NCBI GenBank assembly: GCA_036278455.1
Contig: DASULB010000254.1
Span: 1-19,288 of the forward strand
DNA: 19,288 nucleotides
Origin: FW021-bin31 sp036278455
GTDB taxonomy: Bacteria > Bacteroidota > Bacteroidia > Chitinophagales > Chitinophagaceae
Direction: 5' to 3'
Positions within the stretch are counted from its first letter, which is position 1. The number at the start of each line of letters is the position of its first letter. Of this stretch, positions 1-6,997 are shown piece after piece. The notes beneath the pieces are model-generated. The model saw nothing but the letters and a program-made list of their open reading frames with translations. It ran no database searches and was not told where the DNA came from. Both the position numbers and the translations under genes were made by a program.

Positions 1-89
1 CAATAAATTCCTCGCTTCCTTGAACAAACGATCCCCATTTTCTTCACCCTTGCTCAGAAGTCCTTAAACTGATAGTCCATCTGTTTCAT
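1..89 (-). pseudogene. Possible gene fragment running off the left edge
   Basis: On the minus strand an ATG at 89 opens a short frame (MKQMDYQFKDF) that stops at 54-56. In another frame, positions 54 down to 1 read SKGEENGDRLFKEARNLL, which looks like coding sequence and remains open at the window edge. Joining the two would need a frameshift near position 55. The fragment may be a broken gene start, a gene with an unusual start codon, or chance. The product is not recognised and too little is visible to assign a family. Confidence 0.22.
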
Positions 90-444
90 TACAGCAATTA
101 GTGACGATTATGAAGCTATCTTTTGAACTTTTAGACTTCCGTCAGAAAATATAATACGGCGGCACCGCATGGCCCCCCTTCTCTACCCGACGTTAATAAA
201 AAACAAAAACACAAGCAATACGCCACGGCACCCCTCCTATTTTTCCAAGGTTTTTAAGGCACATTTTGGTTGCCTGCCCTCAGAAAAAGGGAAATTCCCC
301 GAGCCGGAGACTGAACCTCAATGATGACCTTCACTCAAAGGATCATTGTTCAAAGATCCTGTCCGGAACGCGTCTGTCCAAACCGAGCGTAGCGCCTGCC
401 GAAACGGACATGCGTCATTTATTGCATGCACGCGTGTTTTTTGT

Positions 445-462
445 ACCGGATTGCCGGTTTTT
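445..462 (+). terminator. Small terminator-like hairpin
   Basis: Perfect 5-bp arms ACCGG and CCGGT separated by ATTG, followed by a short T run. The stem is short and no gene ends immediately upstream, so a terminator role is only a possibility. Confidence 0.2.
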
Positions 463-1112
463 GTGGACTTTTTTTATCCTTCGCATGTTATGCAAATGAT
501 GAAGCGATGATTACCTGGATTAAGCAACCCCTGTGCTGTGACCCGAAAACAGATAGCCGTGGGGAGAACCCCGTTAAAGTCGCATACATGCCTACAGGAA
601 TAACCCGGCTACATTTTCATGGGAGAAAGCGATCGACGATTTCCAGCCGAGAGAATCGCGGATGACACGTCATTGATGTTGAAATAAAGGCTATGATCAT
701 CCGTAGAAAGCCAAATGCAGGAAATGTTCTATAAAATGTACCATTTGTTGTATTCGCTTTACATAAAAATAAGGTTCTTTGCTACTGGTTATGGGTAGCT
801 TGCCCCATGTACCATTGGCCGAAACATGATTTTCAATTTGTCAGTCTTTTAATCCCTATATAACATTATAAAACCAGTCATGATCAATCATTCACCCTTC
901 GCTTGTTTCATTAGCCGGAAGAGCGTGCAAGTCAAAGGGGATCCCTGAACTAAAAAACAATAAACATTTTTCAAATGAAAGAAACTACTCCCATCCTCTT
1001 TATTTGTCGGTCGGTATTTGTTGCAATACACCAGAGAAACGATGCCGTGCAGCGCAGACAGATCCATCCTTTTCAGTCGGCCCTCCTGCAGCCGCCTATC
1101 ACAAAAAGGTGC

Positions 1113-1133
1113 AGCCTCTATCCTGTAGAGGCT
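1113..1133 (-). repeat. Perfect 8-bp inverted repeat with 5-nt loop
   Basis: AGCCTCTA and TAGAGGCT flank the loop TCCTG. Read on the minus strand the stem is followed within a few bases by a run of five T, so it could act as a weak terminator in that direction. No adjacent gene supports this. Confidence 0.3.
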
Positions 1134-1256
1134 TGCGTGGGTGACATGTATGAACCGGGGGCAATGCTTTGGCAAACCCGTGGCAAGGGAAGAGAATGAT
1201 GACGGCAGCCATTTTTACAGGAGATAAACCATCCACCCTTAAAGCTTTGCCAATCT

Positions 1257-1280
1257 GTTTGCCCTTGCATGGTGGCAAAC
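1257..1280. repeat. Perfect 7-bp inverted repeat
   Basis: GTTTGCC (1257-1263) and GGCAAAC (1274-1280) flank a 10-nt spacer. It lies in the gene-poor region; the role is unknown. Confidence 0.3.
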
Positions 1281-1368
1281 GGGACACTCTCAGTTGAAAA
1301 ACAAAAAAGATATAAACTTCTTCCTGCCCGCCTGTCTCTACGGGTTGGTTTTGGTTGATAGAGGATAG

Positions 1369-1388
1369 CCTCACCCCCAGGGGTGAGG
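1369..1388. terminator. Strong GC-rich hairpin
   Basis: CCTCACCC pairs perfectly with GGGTGAGG around a tiny loop, followed on the plus strand by TTTATT. The shape is terminator-like, but no gene end lies upstream on either strand, so the transcript it would terminate is unknown. It could end an unannotated RNA in the 900-1368 region. Confidence 0.35.
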
Positions 1389-1477
1389 TTTATTCAATTG
1401 GCCCCCCTGTTACAGCAGGAGCTTAAAGAAAGACGCATCCGGAAGCTGTCAACACCTGGTGATATCCCCTGCAGAAG

Positions 1478-1504
1478 CTGCAAATACTGCAAATACTGTA
1501 AATA
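1478..1504. repeat. Three tandem copies of a 9-bp unit
   Basis: Two identical copies of CTGCAAATA are followed by a third copy with one change (CTGTAAATA). It is a short micro-duplication in non-coding sequence with no evident role. Confidence 0.7.
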
Positions 1505-1670
1505 ACCGGCGGCATTCCGCGAAGGAAGCCGGCGACCGCTCCAGGTAATGAAGGGAATGTGGAGGTTCCGGCTGAACAGCAATTGTTTTTCCTTGAGATC
1601 AGAGATCAAAAGAACTTATTCCCGTTTTTTCATAAGCGCGCGCATCCGTCACAAAACGCCTTTATCCCAT

Positions 1671-1706
1671 TTTGTTGGTAATCATATGATTATTCTTTTA
1701 TCTTTA
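1671..1706 (+). promoter_or_regulatory. Candidate promoter with palindromic operator for the permease gene
   Basis: A TTTG box at 1671-1674 and TATCTTTA at 1699-1706 (one mismatch to TAnnTTTG) are spaced roughly as a Bacteroidota -33/-7 pair, the second ending 17 bases before the permease start. Between them lies the perfect 14-bp palindrome TAATCATATGATTA at 1679-1692, positioned where a bound repressor would block RNA polymerase. The regulator is not in this window. Confidence 0.45.
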
Positions 1707-1723
1707 GGCATAATTTTTCTCAT

Positions 1724-3040
1724 ATGCCTTTATTGCTCTGCCTGCTTGGTATTGTCCTTTTGATCGTTCTCATTGTCTGGGTAAAACTGGATACCTTCAT
1801 CACCTTTGTCCTGGTCAGTATCCTGTTGGGGATGGCCAGTGGTATGTCCGTCTCGCAGCTTTCCGCTTCGCTGGAGAAAGGCATCGGCAGTATTATGGGG
1901 TCCCTGGTGATTATTCTCGGGTTTGGCGCCATGTTGGGACGCCTGGTAGCCGAGAGCGGCGCAGCACAGCAAATCACGGGTTCCATGATACGCCTTTTCG
2001 GTGCCAAATATCTGCCATGGGGGATGTCACTGGCCGGTCTTATCGTTGGGATTCCCTTGTTTTATACAGCGGGATTTGTGGTGGTCATCCCTCTTATTTT
2101 TGCTGTAGGATATTCCACACGCCTGCCGTTACTGACTGTTGGCGTTCCCATGCTGGCGGCGTTGTCCGTCGCGCACGGGTTTCTGCCGCCCCATCCTTCA
2201 CCCACTGCCATCGCCGAACAGTTACATGCGGATATCGGCAAAACACTCTTATATGGACTCATACTGGCCATTCCCGCCATTGTTATCGCCGGACCGCTGT
2301 TTGGAAGCACGCTTAAAAAATACCGCCCCGAGCCGCCGGAGGATCTGCTGCCCGAGGAACCCATGGCGGAAGAAAAACTGCCTGGTCTTGGCGTAAGCCT
2401 TTTTGCTGCGCTGCTTCCTCTCGTGCTGTTGGCCATTACCACGATAGCAGGGAATCTCTTTGCGGCGGGCTCTTTTCCCGACAAGTTCATTACCTTCATA
2501 GGCAACCCGAATATCGCCATGTTCCTCTCGGTACTCGTCGCCATCTATTTTCTCGGCATCCGTTGCGGCAGAAAAATACCTGTGGTGATGGGTGAGTTGC
2601 AGGACGCCTTCAAGGGAATCTCTGTCATCCTTTTGATCATCGCCGGATCAGGTGTATTCATGGAAGTGATGCGAGACAGCGGCGTCAATACCTATATTGC
2701 CGCGGGCCTGAAAGACTGGAATGTCCCCCCGCTTCTCCTCGGCTGGATCATTGCAGCCATCATCCGTATATGCATTGGTTCGGCGACGGTGGCAGGGCTC
2801 ACTACCGTAGGTATTTTATTACCTTTGGTATCCCAGCAAATGGTTCATCCCGAACTGATGGTACTTGCCATCGGGGCGGGCAGTCTGATGTTCTCCCATG
2901 TAAATGACGGTGGATTCTGGCTGTTTAAAGAATACTTTAACCTAAGCATTAAAGACACCTTTAAAACATGGACGGTGATGGAAACCATTGTCTCCGTTAC
3001 CGGTCTTGTCGGGGTTTTGATCTTAAACGCATTGATGTAA
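1724..3040 (+). CDS. GntP-family permease (gluconate / D-serine type symporter)
   Basis: An inner-membrane proton symporter of the GntP family, which also includes the D-serine transporter DsdX. The 438-residue length is typical and the protein is hydrophobic from end to end. Family signatures are visible: LGRLVAESG near residue 70, HGFLPPHPSPTA near 150, IGSATVAGLTT near 350 and GAGSLMFSHVNDGGFW near 380. The start at 1724 is chosen because MPLLLCLLGI matches the usual first helix; an ATG at 1686 is in a different frame and stops quickly. No clear Shine-Dalgarno site is seen. The RidA-family gene begins 8 bases after the stop, so the two are very likely co-transcribed. The substrate cannot be read from sequence; the neighbouring D-amino-acid-type enzyme makes a D-amino acid or related hydroxy acid more likely than gluconate, an inference from context. 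Confidence 0.9.
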   Translation: MPLLLCLLGIVLLIVLIVWVKLDTFITFVLVSILLGMASGMSVSQLSASLEKGIGSIMGSLVIILGFGAMLGRLVAESGAAQQITGSMIRLFGAKYLPWGMSLAGLIVGIPLFYTAGFVVVIPLIFAVGYSTRLPLLTVGVPMLAALSVAHGFLPPHPSPTAIAEQLHADIGKTLLYGLILAIPAIVIAGPLFGSTLKKYRPEPPEDLLPEEPMAEEKLPGLGVSLFAALLPLVLLAITTIAGNLFAAGSFPDKFITFIGNPNIAMFLSVLVAIYFLGIRCGRKIPVVMGELQDAFKGISVILLIIAGSGVFMEVMRDSGVNTYIAAGLKDWNVPPLLLGWIIAAIIRICIGSATVAGLTTVGILLPLVSQQMVHPELMVLAIGAGSLMFSHVNDGGFWLFKEYFNLSIKDTFKTWTVMETIVSVTGLVGVLILNALM

Positions 3041-3048
3041 AAAAAACA

Positions 3049-3519
3049 ATGGAACGAATGACCATCGAAGAAAAGCTCATGCAGCTCGGGCTGCGGCTTC
3101 CGCCCGCCCCACCCGTGGGTGGCGTATACCACCCCATCGTCCGGCAGGGAAGCCTGATCTATATCTCCGGCCAGGGACCCGTAAACCAGGATGGAACACT
3201 TATCAAGGGCAAGGTCGGCAGGGATATGGATACCGGTGCAGGGAAGCTTGCTGCCCGGCAGGTAGGGCTTACCATGCTGGCAACCCTCAAGGCATATTTT
3301 GGCCCCCTGGATGATATCCTGCGGCTGATCAAATTATTCGGTATGGTCAATTGTACGGCTGACTTTCAGCAGCAGCCCGAAGTCATCAACGGATGCAGCG
3401 AACTTTTTGCCGAACTCTGGGGACCACAGCACGGCGTGGGTGTACGCAGTGCGGTGGGTATGGGCTCTCTGCCGGGAAACATCCCCGTGGAAATAGAAGC
3501 GGTATTCGAAGCAGCCTGA
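3049..3519 (+). CDS. RidA / YjgF-family protein (enamine-imine deaminase-like)
   Basis: A 156-residue protein of the RidA/YjgF/UK114 superfamily. Characterised RidA members hydrolyse reactive 2-aminoacrylate and related imines released by PLP enzymes such as serine and threonine dehydratases. The central SLIYISGQGPVNQDG segment (residues 35-49) and the C-terminal GVRSAVGMGSLPGNIPVEIE (131-150) are typical; Arg133 lies where RidA proteins keep the catalytic arginine. It resembles the longer 150-residue subfamily rather than the compact 128-residue E. coli RidA. The start at 3049 lies 8 bases after the permease stop; an in-frame ATG at 3058 is an alternative. Its stop TGA overlaps the ATG of the next small frame. 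In this cluster it plausibly cleans up products of the PLP enzyme encoded at 4614. Confidence 0.88.
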   Translation: MERMTIEEKLMQLGLRLPPAPPVGGVYHPIVRQGSLIYISGQGPVNQDGTLIKGKVGRDMDTGAGKLAARQVGLTMLATLKAYFGPLDDILRLIKLFGMVNCTADFQQQPEVINGCSELFAELWGPQHGVGVRSAVGMGSLPGNIPVEIEAVFEAA

Positions 3520-3629
3520 TGAGACCGGACTATGACCGGTTACAGGATATCGGCATCGTCAGCAAACCATTTCACCGGGACGCCTTTGATCTTTATCTGA
3601 AACGGGCGAAGCCTTCTATCTTCCGGTAA
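3519..3629 (+). CDS. Small 36-residue ORF coupled to the RidA-family gene
   Basis: The frame begins at an ATG that shares its A with the RidA-family stop codon (TGATG), a classic layout for translational coupling. It encodes 36 residues starting MRPDYDRLQDIGIVSKPF and ending AKPSIFR, with third-position G/C use like its neighbours and no low-complexity character. The last 37 bases overlap, on the opposite strand, the 3' end of the hydrolase gene. No family is recognised. It may be a genuine microprotein, or the surviving N-terminus of a third operon gene whose remainder was replaced when the hydrolase gene arrived. The first 74 bases lie outside any other gene, so it is not simply a shadow of the hydrolase. 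Confidence 0.4.
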   Translation: MRPDYDRLQDIGIVSKPFHRDAFDLYLKRAKPSIFR

Positions 3630-4453
3630 GGTTTGGCGAAAAAGTCACCCACCACCTCATTAAAACGGTCCTTGTAAAATACAGGTGTGGAATGACCTGA
3701 ATCCGGCAAGATCCATAAATAAGCTTTGGGGATGTTTTGAAAAATAAGCAGCGTGTGCTGAGGGCGTATCACATCATGATCACCCCCGATCACCAGAACG
3801 GGGCACCGGATGGTGTGCAGCTGCGCCAGCGTGATGTGGGGTTCATACGAAAGCAAATGAGCCAGTTTGCGCTCATTTTTGATTTTTGGGGTGGTAGGCA
3901 TGCCGGCCAGGGTATCATTGAGGTGGAAGGCCCACCGAACAACAAAGGGATCCACCGCAGCAGTATCCGGGGTTAAATTAGCGCCTGTAACAGCAAGCTT
4001 TTTCACCTTATCGGGGTGCCGAATGGCTAGTAGCAGCCCGTTAATGCCGCCATCGCTCCAGCCGACCACATCACAGGAATCCACTCCCAGGGAATCCAGC
4101 AGCGCATTGAGGTCATCGGCCATCATTCCATAGCTCAGTGAATCGCCGTTATCTACGGACTTCCCCTGCGCACGGCTGTCGGCCAGAATGACCTTATATT
4201 TTTTGGCAAAATAAGGGATCTGGTAAAGAAAGTTGTTGATCGAACCTCCGTTGCCATGGATAAAGAGCAACGGCGTTCCCGATCCATAGACTTCATAGTA
4301 CATGTTAAAGCCACGGGTCTTCACAAAGTGTCCTGTTTTTTCATTTCTGCCATAATGGGTCGTGTCAAAAGCAGCGGACGGGGATTGGGCGTGAACTGAC
4401 TGCAGCGTCAGCAATGTCACGGCGCAGGAGACGAGCAGTTTCGGTATCTTCAT
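3593..4453 (-). CDS. Exported alpha/beta hydrolase
   Basis: A 286-residue alpha/beta-hydrolase-fold enzyme with an N-terminal signal peptide ending near residue 23 (SVHAQ), so probably periplasmic or surface-located. Visible landmarks are the oxyanion motif HGNGG (66-70), nucleophile elbow GWSDGG with Ser133, acid Asp227 in GGDHD and catalytic His254 in DSGHS. An upstream in-frame ATG at 4501 would add 16 polar residues ahead of the signal peptide, so the start at 4453 is preferred. Length and motif spacing fit esterases and related hydrolases; the substrate is unknown. It runs opposite to its neighbours, overlaps the small ORF at 3519-3629 tail to tail, and is divergent from the PLP enzyme gene at 4614. 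A weak -7-like TACCTTTA lies on the minus strand at 4509-4502. Confidence 0.88.
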   Translation of the reverse strand: MKIPKLLVSCAVTLLTLQSVHAQSPSAAFDTTHYGRNEKTGHFVKTRGFNMYYEVYGSGTPLLFIHGNGGSINNFLYQIPYFAKKYKVILADSRAQGKSVDNGDSLSYGMMADDLNALLDSLGVDSCDVVGWSDGGINGLLLAIRHPDKVKKLAVTGANLTPDTAAVDPFVVRWAFHLNDTLAGMPTTPKIKNERKLAHLLSYEPHITLAQLHTIRCPVLVIGGDHDVIRPQHTLLIFQNIPKAYLWILPDSGHSTPVFYKDRFNEVVGDFFAKPYRKIEGFARFR

Positions 4454-4559
4454 GACCTGAAATTTGGAGTGATCGGGATGGGTTTCCTGATAGCAGCCCA
4501 TTAAAGGTAATTATTCTCCCTCAAGCGCAAATATCTTTCTTTAATCAGCCTTTTGACCC

Positions 4560-4567
4560 TACTTTTG
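4560..4567 (+). promoter_or_regulatory. -7 promoter element (TACTTTTG) for the PLP enzyme gene
   Basis: An exact match to the Bacteroidota -7 consensus TAnnTTTG, 46 bases before the start codon at 4614. No convincing -33 TTTG at the usual distance was seen. Confidence 0.5.
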
Positions 4568-4613
4568 TATCCATCAAAGCACGGAGTACCCTGCTTTTTT
4601 AAAAATAGCTTTC

Positions 4614-5735
4614 ATGATTGAAAACAACTGGTATACACTCGATGATCCAGACCAGACAGATTCCCCTGCCCTATTAATATATCCCTGGCGTATTCGCCAG
4701 AATATTGGTGAAATGATTCGCATCGCCGGAAGCCCGCAGCGTCTTATGCCGCATATAAAAACGCACAAAATGTCCGCTGTGGTGAAGATGCAACTGGAAG
4801 CCGGCATCCGCCGCTTCAAGTGCGCCACTATCGCCGAAGCTGAAATGCTGGCAGCCACGGGGGCGAAGGAGGTGCTGTTGGCCTACCAGCTCAGCGCACC
4901 CAAAGCGCTCCGCTTTATGAAATTGATCAGGGAATATCCTGAGGTGGATTTTTCCTCTCTCGTGGACAACACCGGCAGTGTCGCCATGCTGAACGATCTT
5001 TTCGCGGGTGACGGGACGACCGCAAGCGTTTTTATAGATGTGGACAACGGCATGCACCGTACGGGCTTCCCTGCCGGTGACACGCTGGCTGATTTCTATA
5101 AAAAAGTGGCAGCATTTCCGTTTATCCATTGCCGTGGACTGCATGTCTATGACGGCCATATCCGTGAAAAGGACTTCAAGAAAAGAAGAGCCGCCACGGA
5201 AGCCGCCTTCGCGCCCGTGACCAGGGCCGTCAAAGCCATCAGGGAAGCCGGTCTGTCCCGGCCGGAAGTGATCGCAGGAGGCAGCCCTACTTTCCCTGTT
5301 CATGCATTAAACCCGGAGGTAATATGCAGTCCGGGGACTTCTTTGTTGTGGGACAAGGGCTATGGGGACCTGCTCGCAGAACAACCCTTTTTACAGGCTG
5401 CCGTACTGCTTACACGCGTCCTGTCAAAACCGCAAGACGGAAACCTTACTACTGACCTGGGACATAAATCCGTAGCCGCGGAAAACCCGATCGATCAGCG
5501 TGTGTTCTTTTTGAACATGGAAAACTATGAAGTGATCTCCCAAAGTGAAGAGCATCTGGGGCTGAAGATCGACCAGGCATTGTGGAAAGAAATAAAGGTG
5601 GGCGATGTGCTGTACGGCATCCCTTATCATATTTGTCCCACCGTCGCCTTATACGACGAAGTGGAGGTAGTCGAAAACGGCCATGTTACCGGACGGTGGA
5701 AGGTAGAAGCACGCACAAAGAAGATCAGTGTCTGA
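4614..5735 (+). CDS. D-threonine aldolase / D-serine dehydratase-like PLP enzyme
   Basis: A cytoplasmic fold-type III (alanine racemase-like) PLP enzyme of 373 residues. Family members either cleave D-threonine to glycine and acetaldehyde or dehydrate D-serine to pyruvate and ammonia, using PLP plus a divalent metal. The PLP lysine is Lys49 in PHIKTHK. The C-terminal metal site reads PYHICPT, with His339 and Cys341 as likely ligands; a His-x-Cys pair is what is known for the eukaryote-type D-serine dehydratases, while classical D-threonine aldolases use His-x-Asp, so the dehydratase reaction is a real possibility. GGSPTFPVH (near 224-232) and CSPGTSLLWDKGY (near 239-251) are also family-like. 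The start codon follows a 46-base leader from the TACTTTTG element. It lies 69 bases upstream of the dipeptidase gene and is probably co-transcribed with it. Confidence 0.88.
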   Translation: MIENNWYTLDDPDQTDSPALLIYPWRIRQNIGEMIRIAGSPQRLMPHIKTHKMSAVVKMQLEAGIRRFKCATIAEAEMLAATGAKEVLLAYQLSAPKALRFMKLIREYPEVDFSSLVDNTGSVAMLNDLFAGDGTTASVFIDVDNGMHRTGFPAGDTLADFYKKVAAFPFIHCRGLHVYDGHIREKDFKKRRAATEAAFAPVTRAVKAIREAGLSRPEVIAGGSPTFPVHALNPEVICSPGTSLLWDKGYGDLLAEQPFLQAAVLLTRVLSKPQDGNLTTDLGHKSVAAENPIDQRVFFLNMENYEVISQSEEHLGLKIDQALWKEIKVGDVLYGIPYHICPTVALYDEVEVVENGHVTGRWKVEARTKKISV

Positions 5736-5804
5736 CAGGAGAAAGGGGCCACATTATTTTCATCTGACAGACCCACCATACATCATGACCTTACAATCTG
5801 CAAC

Positions 5805-6881
5805 ATGAGCAAACTTATTTTCGACGCGCACCTGGACCTGAGCATGAATGCCCTGGAATGGAACCGTGACCTGACCCAACCGCTGACAGAAATCCGAAAG
5901 CGGGAAAAGAACTTAACGGATAAACCCGACCGGGAAAAGGGCACCATTTCCTTCCCGGAAATGCGCAAAGGGCGTATCGGCATCTGTGTCGCCACGATGA
6001 TCGCGCGTTATGTGAAGCCCGGCAATCCCCTGCCGGGATGGCACTCCCCCGAACAGGCCTGGGCACAAACCCAGGGCCAGCTGGCCTGGTACCGGGCCAT
6101 GGAAGATAAGGGGGAAATGGTGCAGATCAAAAATTCAGGTGATCTAAAAAAGCAGCAGACCTTATGGGAAGATGCGGGGACAGGCGACCACTTGCCCATC
6201 GGTTATATCCTGAGCCTGGAGGGTGCCGATTCCATCCTCAACATGCATTATCTGCAGAAAGCCTATGCTGATGGACTGCGTGCGCTCGGTCCGGCCCATT
6301 ACGGCCCCGGAGTCTACGCTTATGGCACGGATTCCACCGGCGGGATCGGAGCCCGGGGCAGAGAGTTGCTGGAAGAAATGGAGCAGCTTCACATGATTCT
6401 GGATGTCACCCACCTGTGTGATGAAAGCTTTTGGGAAGCCCTGGATCATTTCCACGGCGCGGTATGGGCCAGCCACAATAACTGCCGTGCATTGGTGCCG
6501 CACAACCGTCAATTTTCCGATGAACAGATCCGGGCATTGATCCAAAGGGACGCCGTCATCGGTGCTGCCTTTGACGCCTGGATGCTGATACCCGGATGGG
6601 AAAGGGGAGAGAGTACGCCGGAACAGACAGGAGTCTCCCTCAACCACGTGGCGGATCACATTGACCATGTTTGCCAGATCGCCGGAAACACCCTGCATGC
6701 GGCCATCGGCACAGACCTGGACGGTGGTTTCGGAAGGGAGCAATGCCCGCAGGACCTGGCTTCGATCGCTGATCTGCAGAAATTAGACGCGTTGTTAACA
6801 GCACGGGGGTACGGGAAGGCCGACGTGGAGAATATCCTTTACCGAAACTGGATACGGTTCCTGGAAAGAGTATGGATCTAA
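5805..6881 (+). CDS. M19-family (renal / membrane-type) dipeptidase
   Basis: A 358-residue zinc dipeptidase of peptidase family M19, a TIM-barrel amidohydrolase relative. Expected metal ligands are present: His9-x-Asp11 in DAHLD, bridging Glu139 in SLEGAD, His203 in DVTHLCDES, His224 in ASHNNCRAL, and catalytic/substrate Asp304 in GTDLDGG. No signal peptide is visible, so unlike the mammalian enzyme it should be cytoplasmic. M19 enzymes are unusual in accepting dipeptides with a D-amino acid at the C-terminal position, which fits a role next to a D-amino-acid-degrading PLP enzyme. The 69-base gap from the preceding gene has no promoter-like element, supporting an operon. The exact substrate is not determinable from sequence. 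Confidence 0.9.
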   Translation: MSKLIFDAHLDLSMNALEWNRDLTQPLTEIRKREKNLTDKPDREKGTISFPEMRKGRIGICVATMIARYVKPGNPLPGWHSPEQAWAQTQGQLAWYRAMEDKGEMVQIKNSGDLKKQQTLWEDAGTGDHLPIGYILSLEGADSILNMHYLQKAYADGLRALGPAHYGPGVYAYGTDSTGGIGARGRELLEEMEQLHMILDVTHLCDESFWEALDHFHGAVWASHNNCRALVPHNRQFSDEQIRALIQRDAVIGAAFDAWMLIPGWERGESTPEQTGVSLNHVADHIDHVCQIAGNTLHAAIGTDLDGGFGREQCPQDLASIADLQKLDALLTARGYGKADVENILYRNWIRFLERVWI

Positions 6882-6933
6882 AGCAACGACGATTTGGATG
6901 ACAGGATCCGGCTTTCTGACAGCCCTTTCAAAG

Positions 6934-6974
6934 AACCTTTCCTTACCCAAGGTTTCTTCCCCTTCCAAAAGGGG
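6934..6974 (+). terminator. Two adjacent hairpins after the dipeptidase gene
   Basis: AACCTT/AAGGTT (6934-6939 with 6949-6954) is followed directly by CCCCTT/AAGGGG (6959-6964 with 6969-6974, 4-nt loop). They lie between the dipeptidase stop and the SDR promoter and may end the upstream transcript, although the following sequence is not a clean T run. Confidence 0.4.
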
Positions 6975-6985
6975 GCGATTTAACT

Positions 6986-6993
6986 TATTTTTG
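6986..6993 (+). promoter_or_regulatory. -7 promoter element (TATTTTTG) abutting the SDR start
   Basis: An exact TAnnTTTG match separated from the ATG at 6998 by only CAGG. With initiation expected a few bases downstream of the element, the transcript would be leaderless or nearly so. Confidence 0.55.
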
Positions 6994-6997
6994 CAGG

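Larger units (their letters stand above)
90..1670. other. Gene-poor stretch with no supported gene
   Basis: About 1.6 kb with no reading frame that resembles a known protein on either strand. The open frames present are short, overlap each other on both strands and contain no motif or family-like pattern. The content is small-scale only: a short hairpin followed by T residues near 445-462, a 10-bp direct repeat ATGTACCATT at 736-745 and 807-816, hairpins at 1113-1133, 1257-1280 and 1369-1388, and a 9-bp tandem triplet at 1478-1504. It may be a degraded region, a long untranslated or regulatory region, or contain an unannotated non-coding RNA; the sequence does not decide. Confidence 0.6.

Noticed and set aside
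426..665. A 79-codon plus-strand frame with a signal-peptide-like start and several cysteines.
   Set aside because: No Shine-Dalgarno or -7 element fits, the part after the hydrophobic start has no natural pattern, and it overlaps another random frame; probably chance.
736..816. Two copies of ATGTACCATT as possible operator repeats.
   Set aside because: They are spaced 71 bases apart with no adjacent gene start; ten-base matches are not rare enough to call.
888..1374. Overlapping minus- and plus-strand frames of 74-95 codons.
   Set aside because: They have no family-like motifs, and the frames on opposite strands overlap without any codon bias.
1548..1763. A frame with an ATG at 1686 encoding a hydrophobic peptide just before the permease.
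   Set aside because: It is out of frame with the permease, ends after 25 residues past that ATG, and the ATG is part of the palindrome; the GntP start at 1724 explains the region.
4674..5303. A long minus-strand open frame (209 codons) inside the PLP enzyme gene.
   Set aside because: It is an antisense shadow of a well-supported gene and has no motifs of its own.
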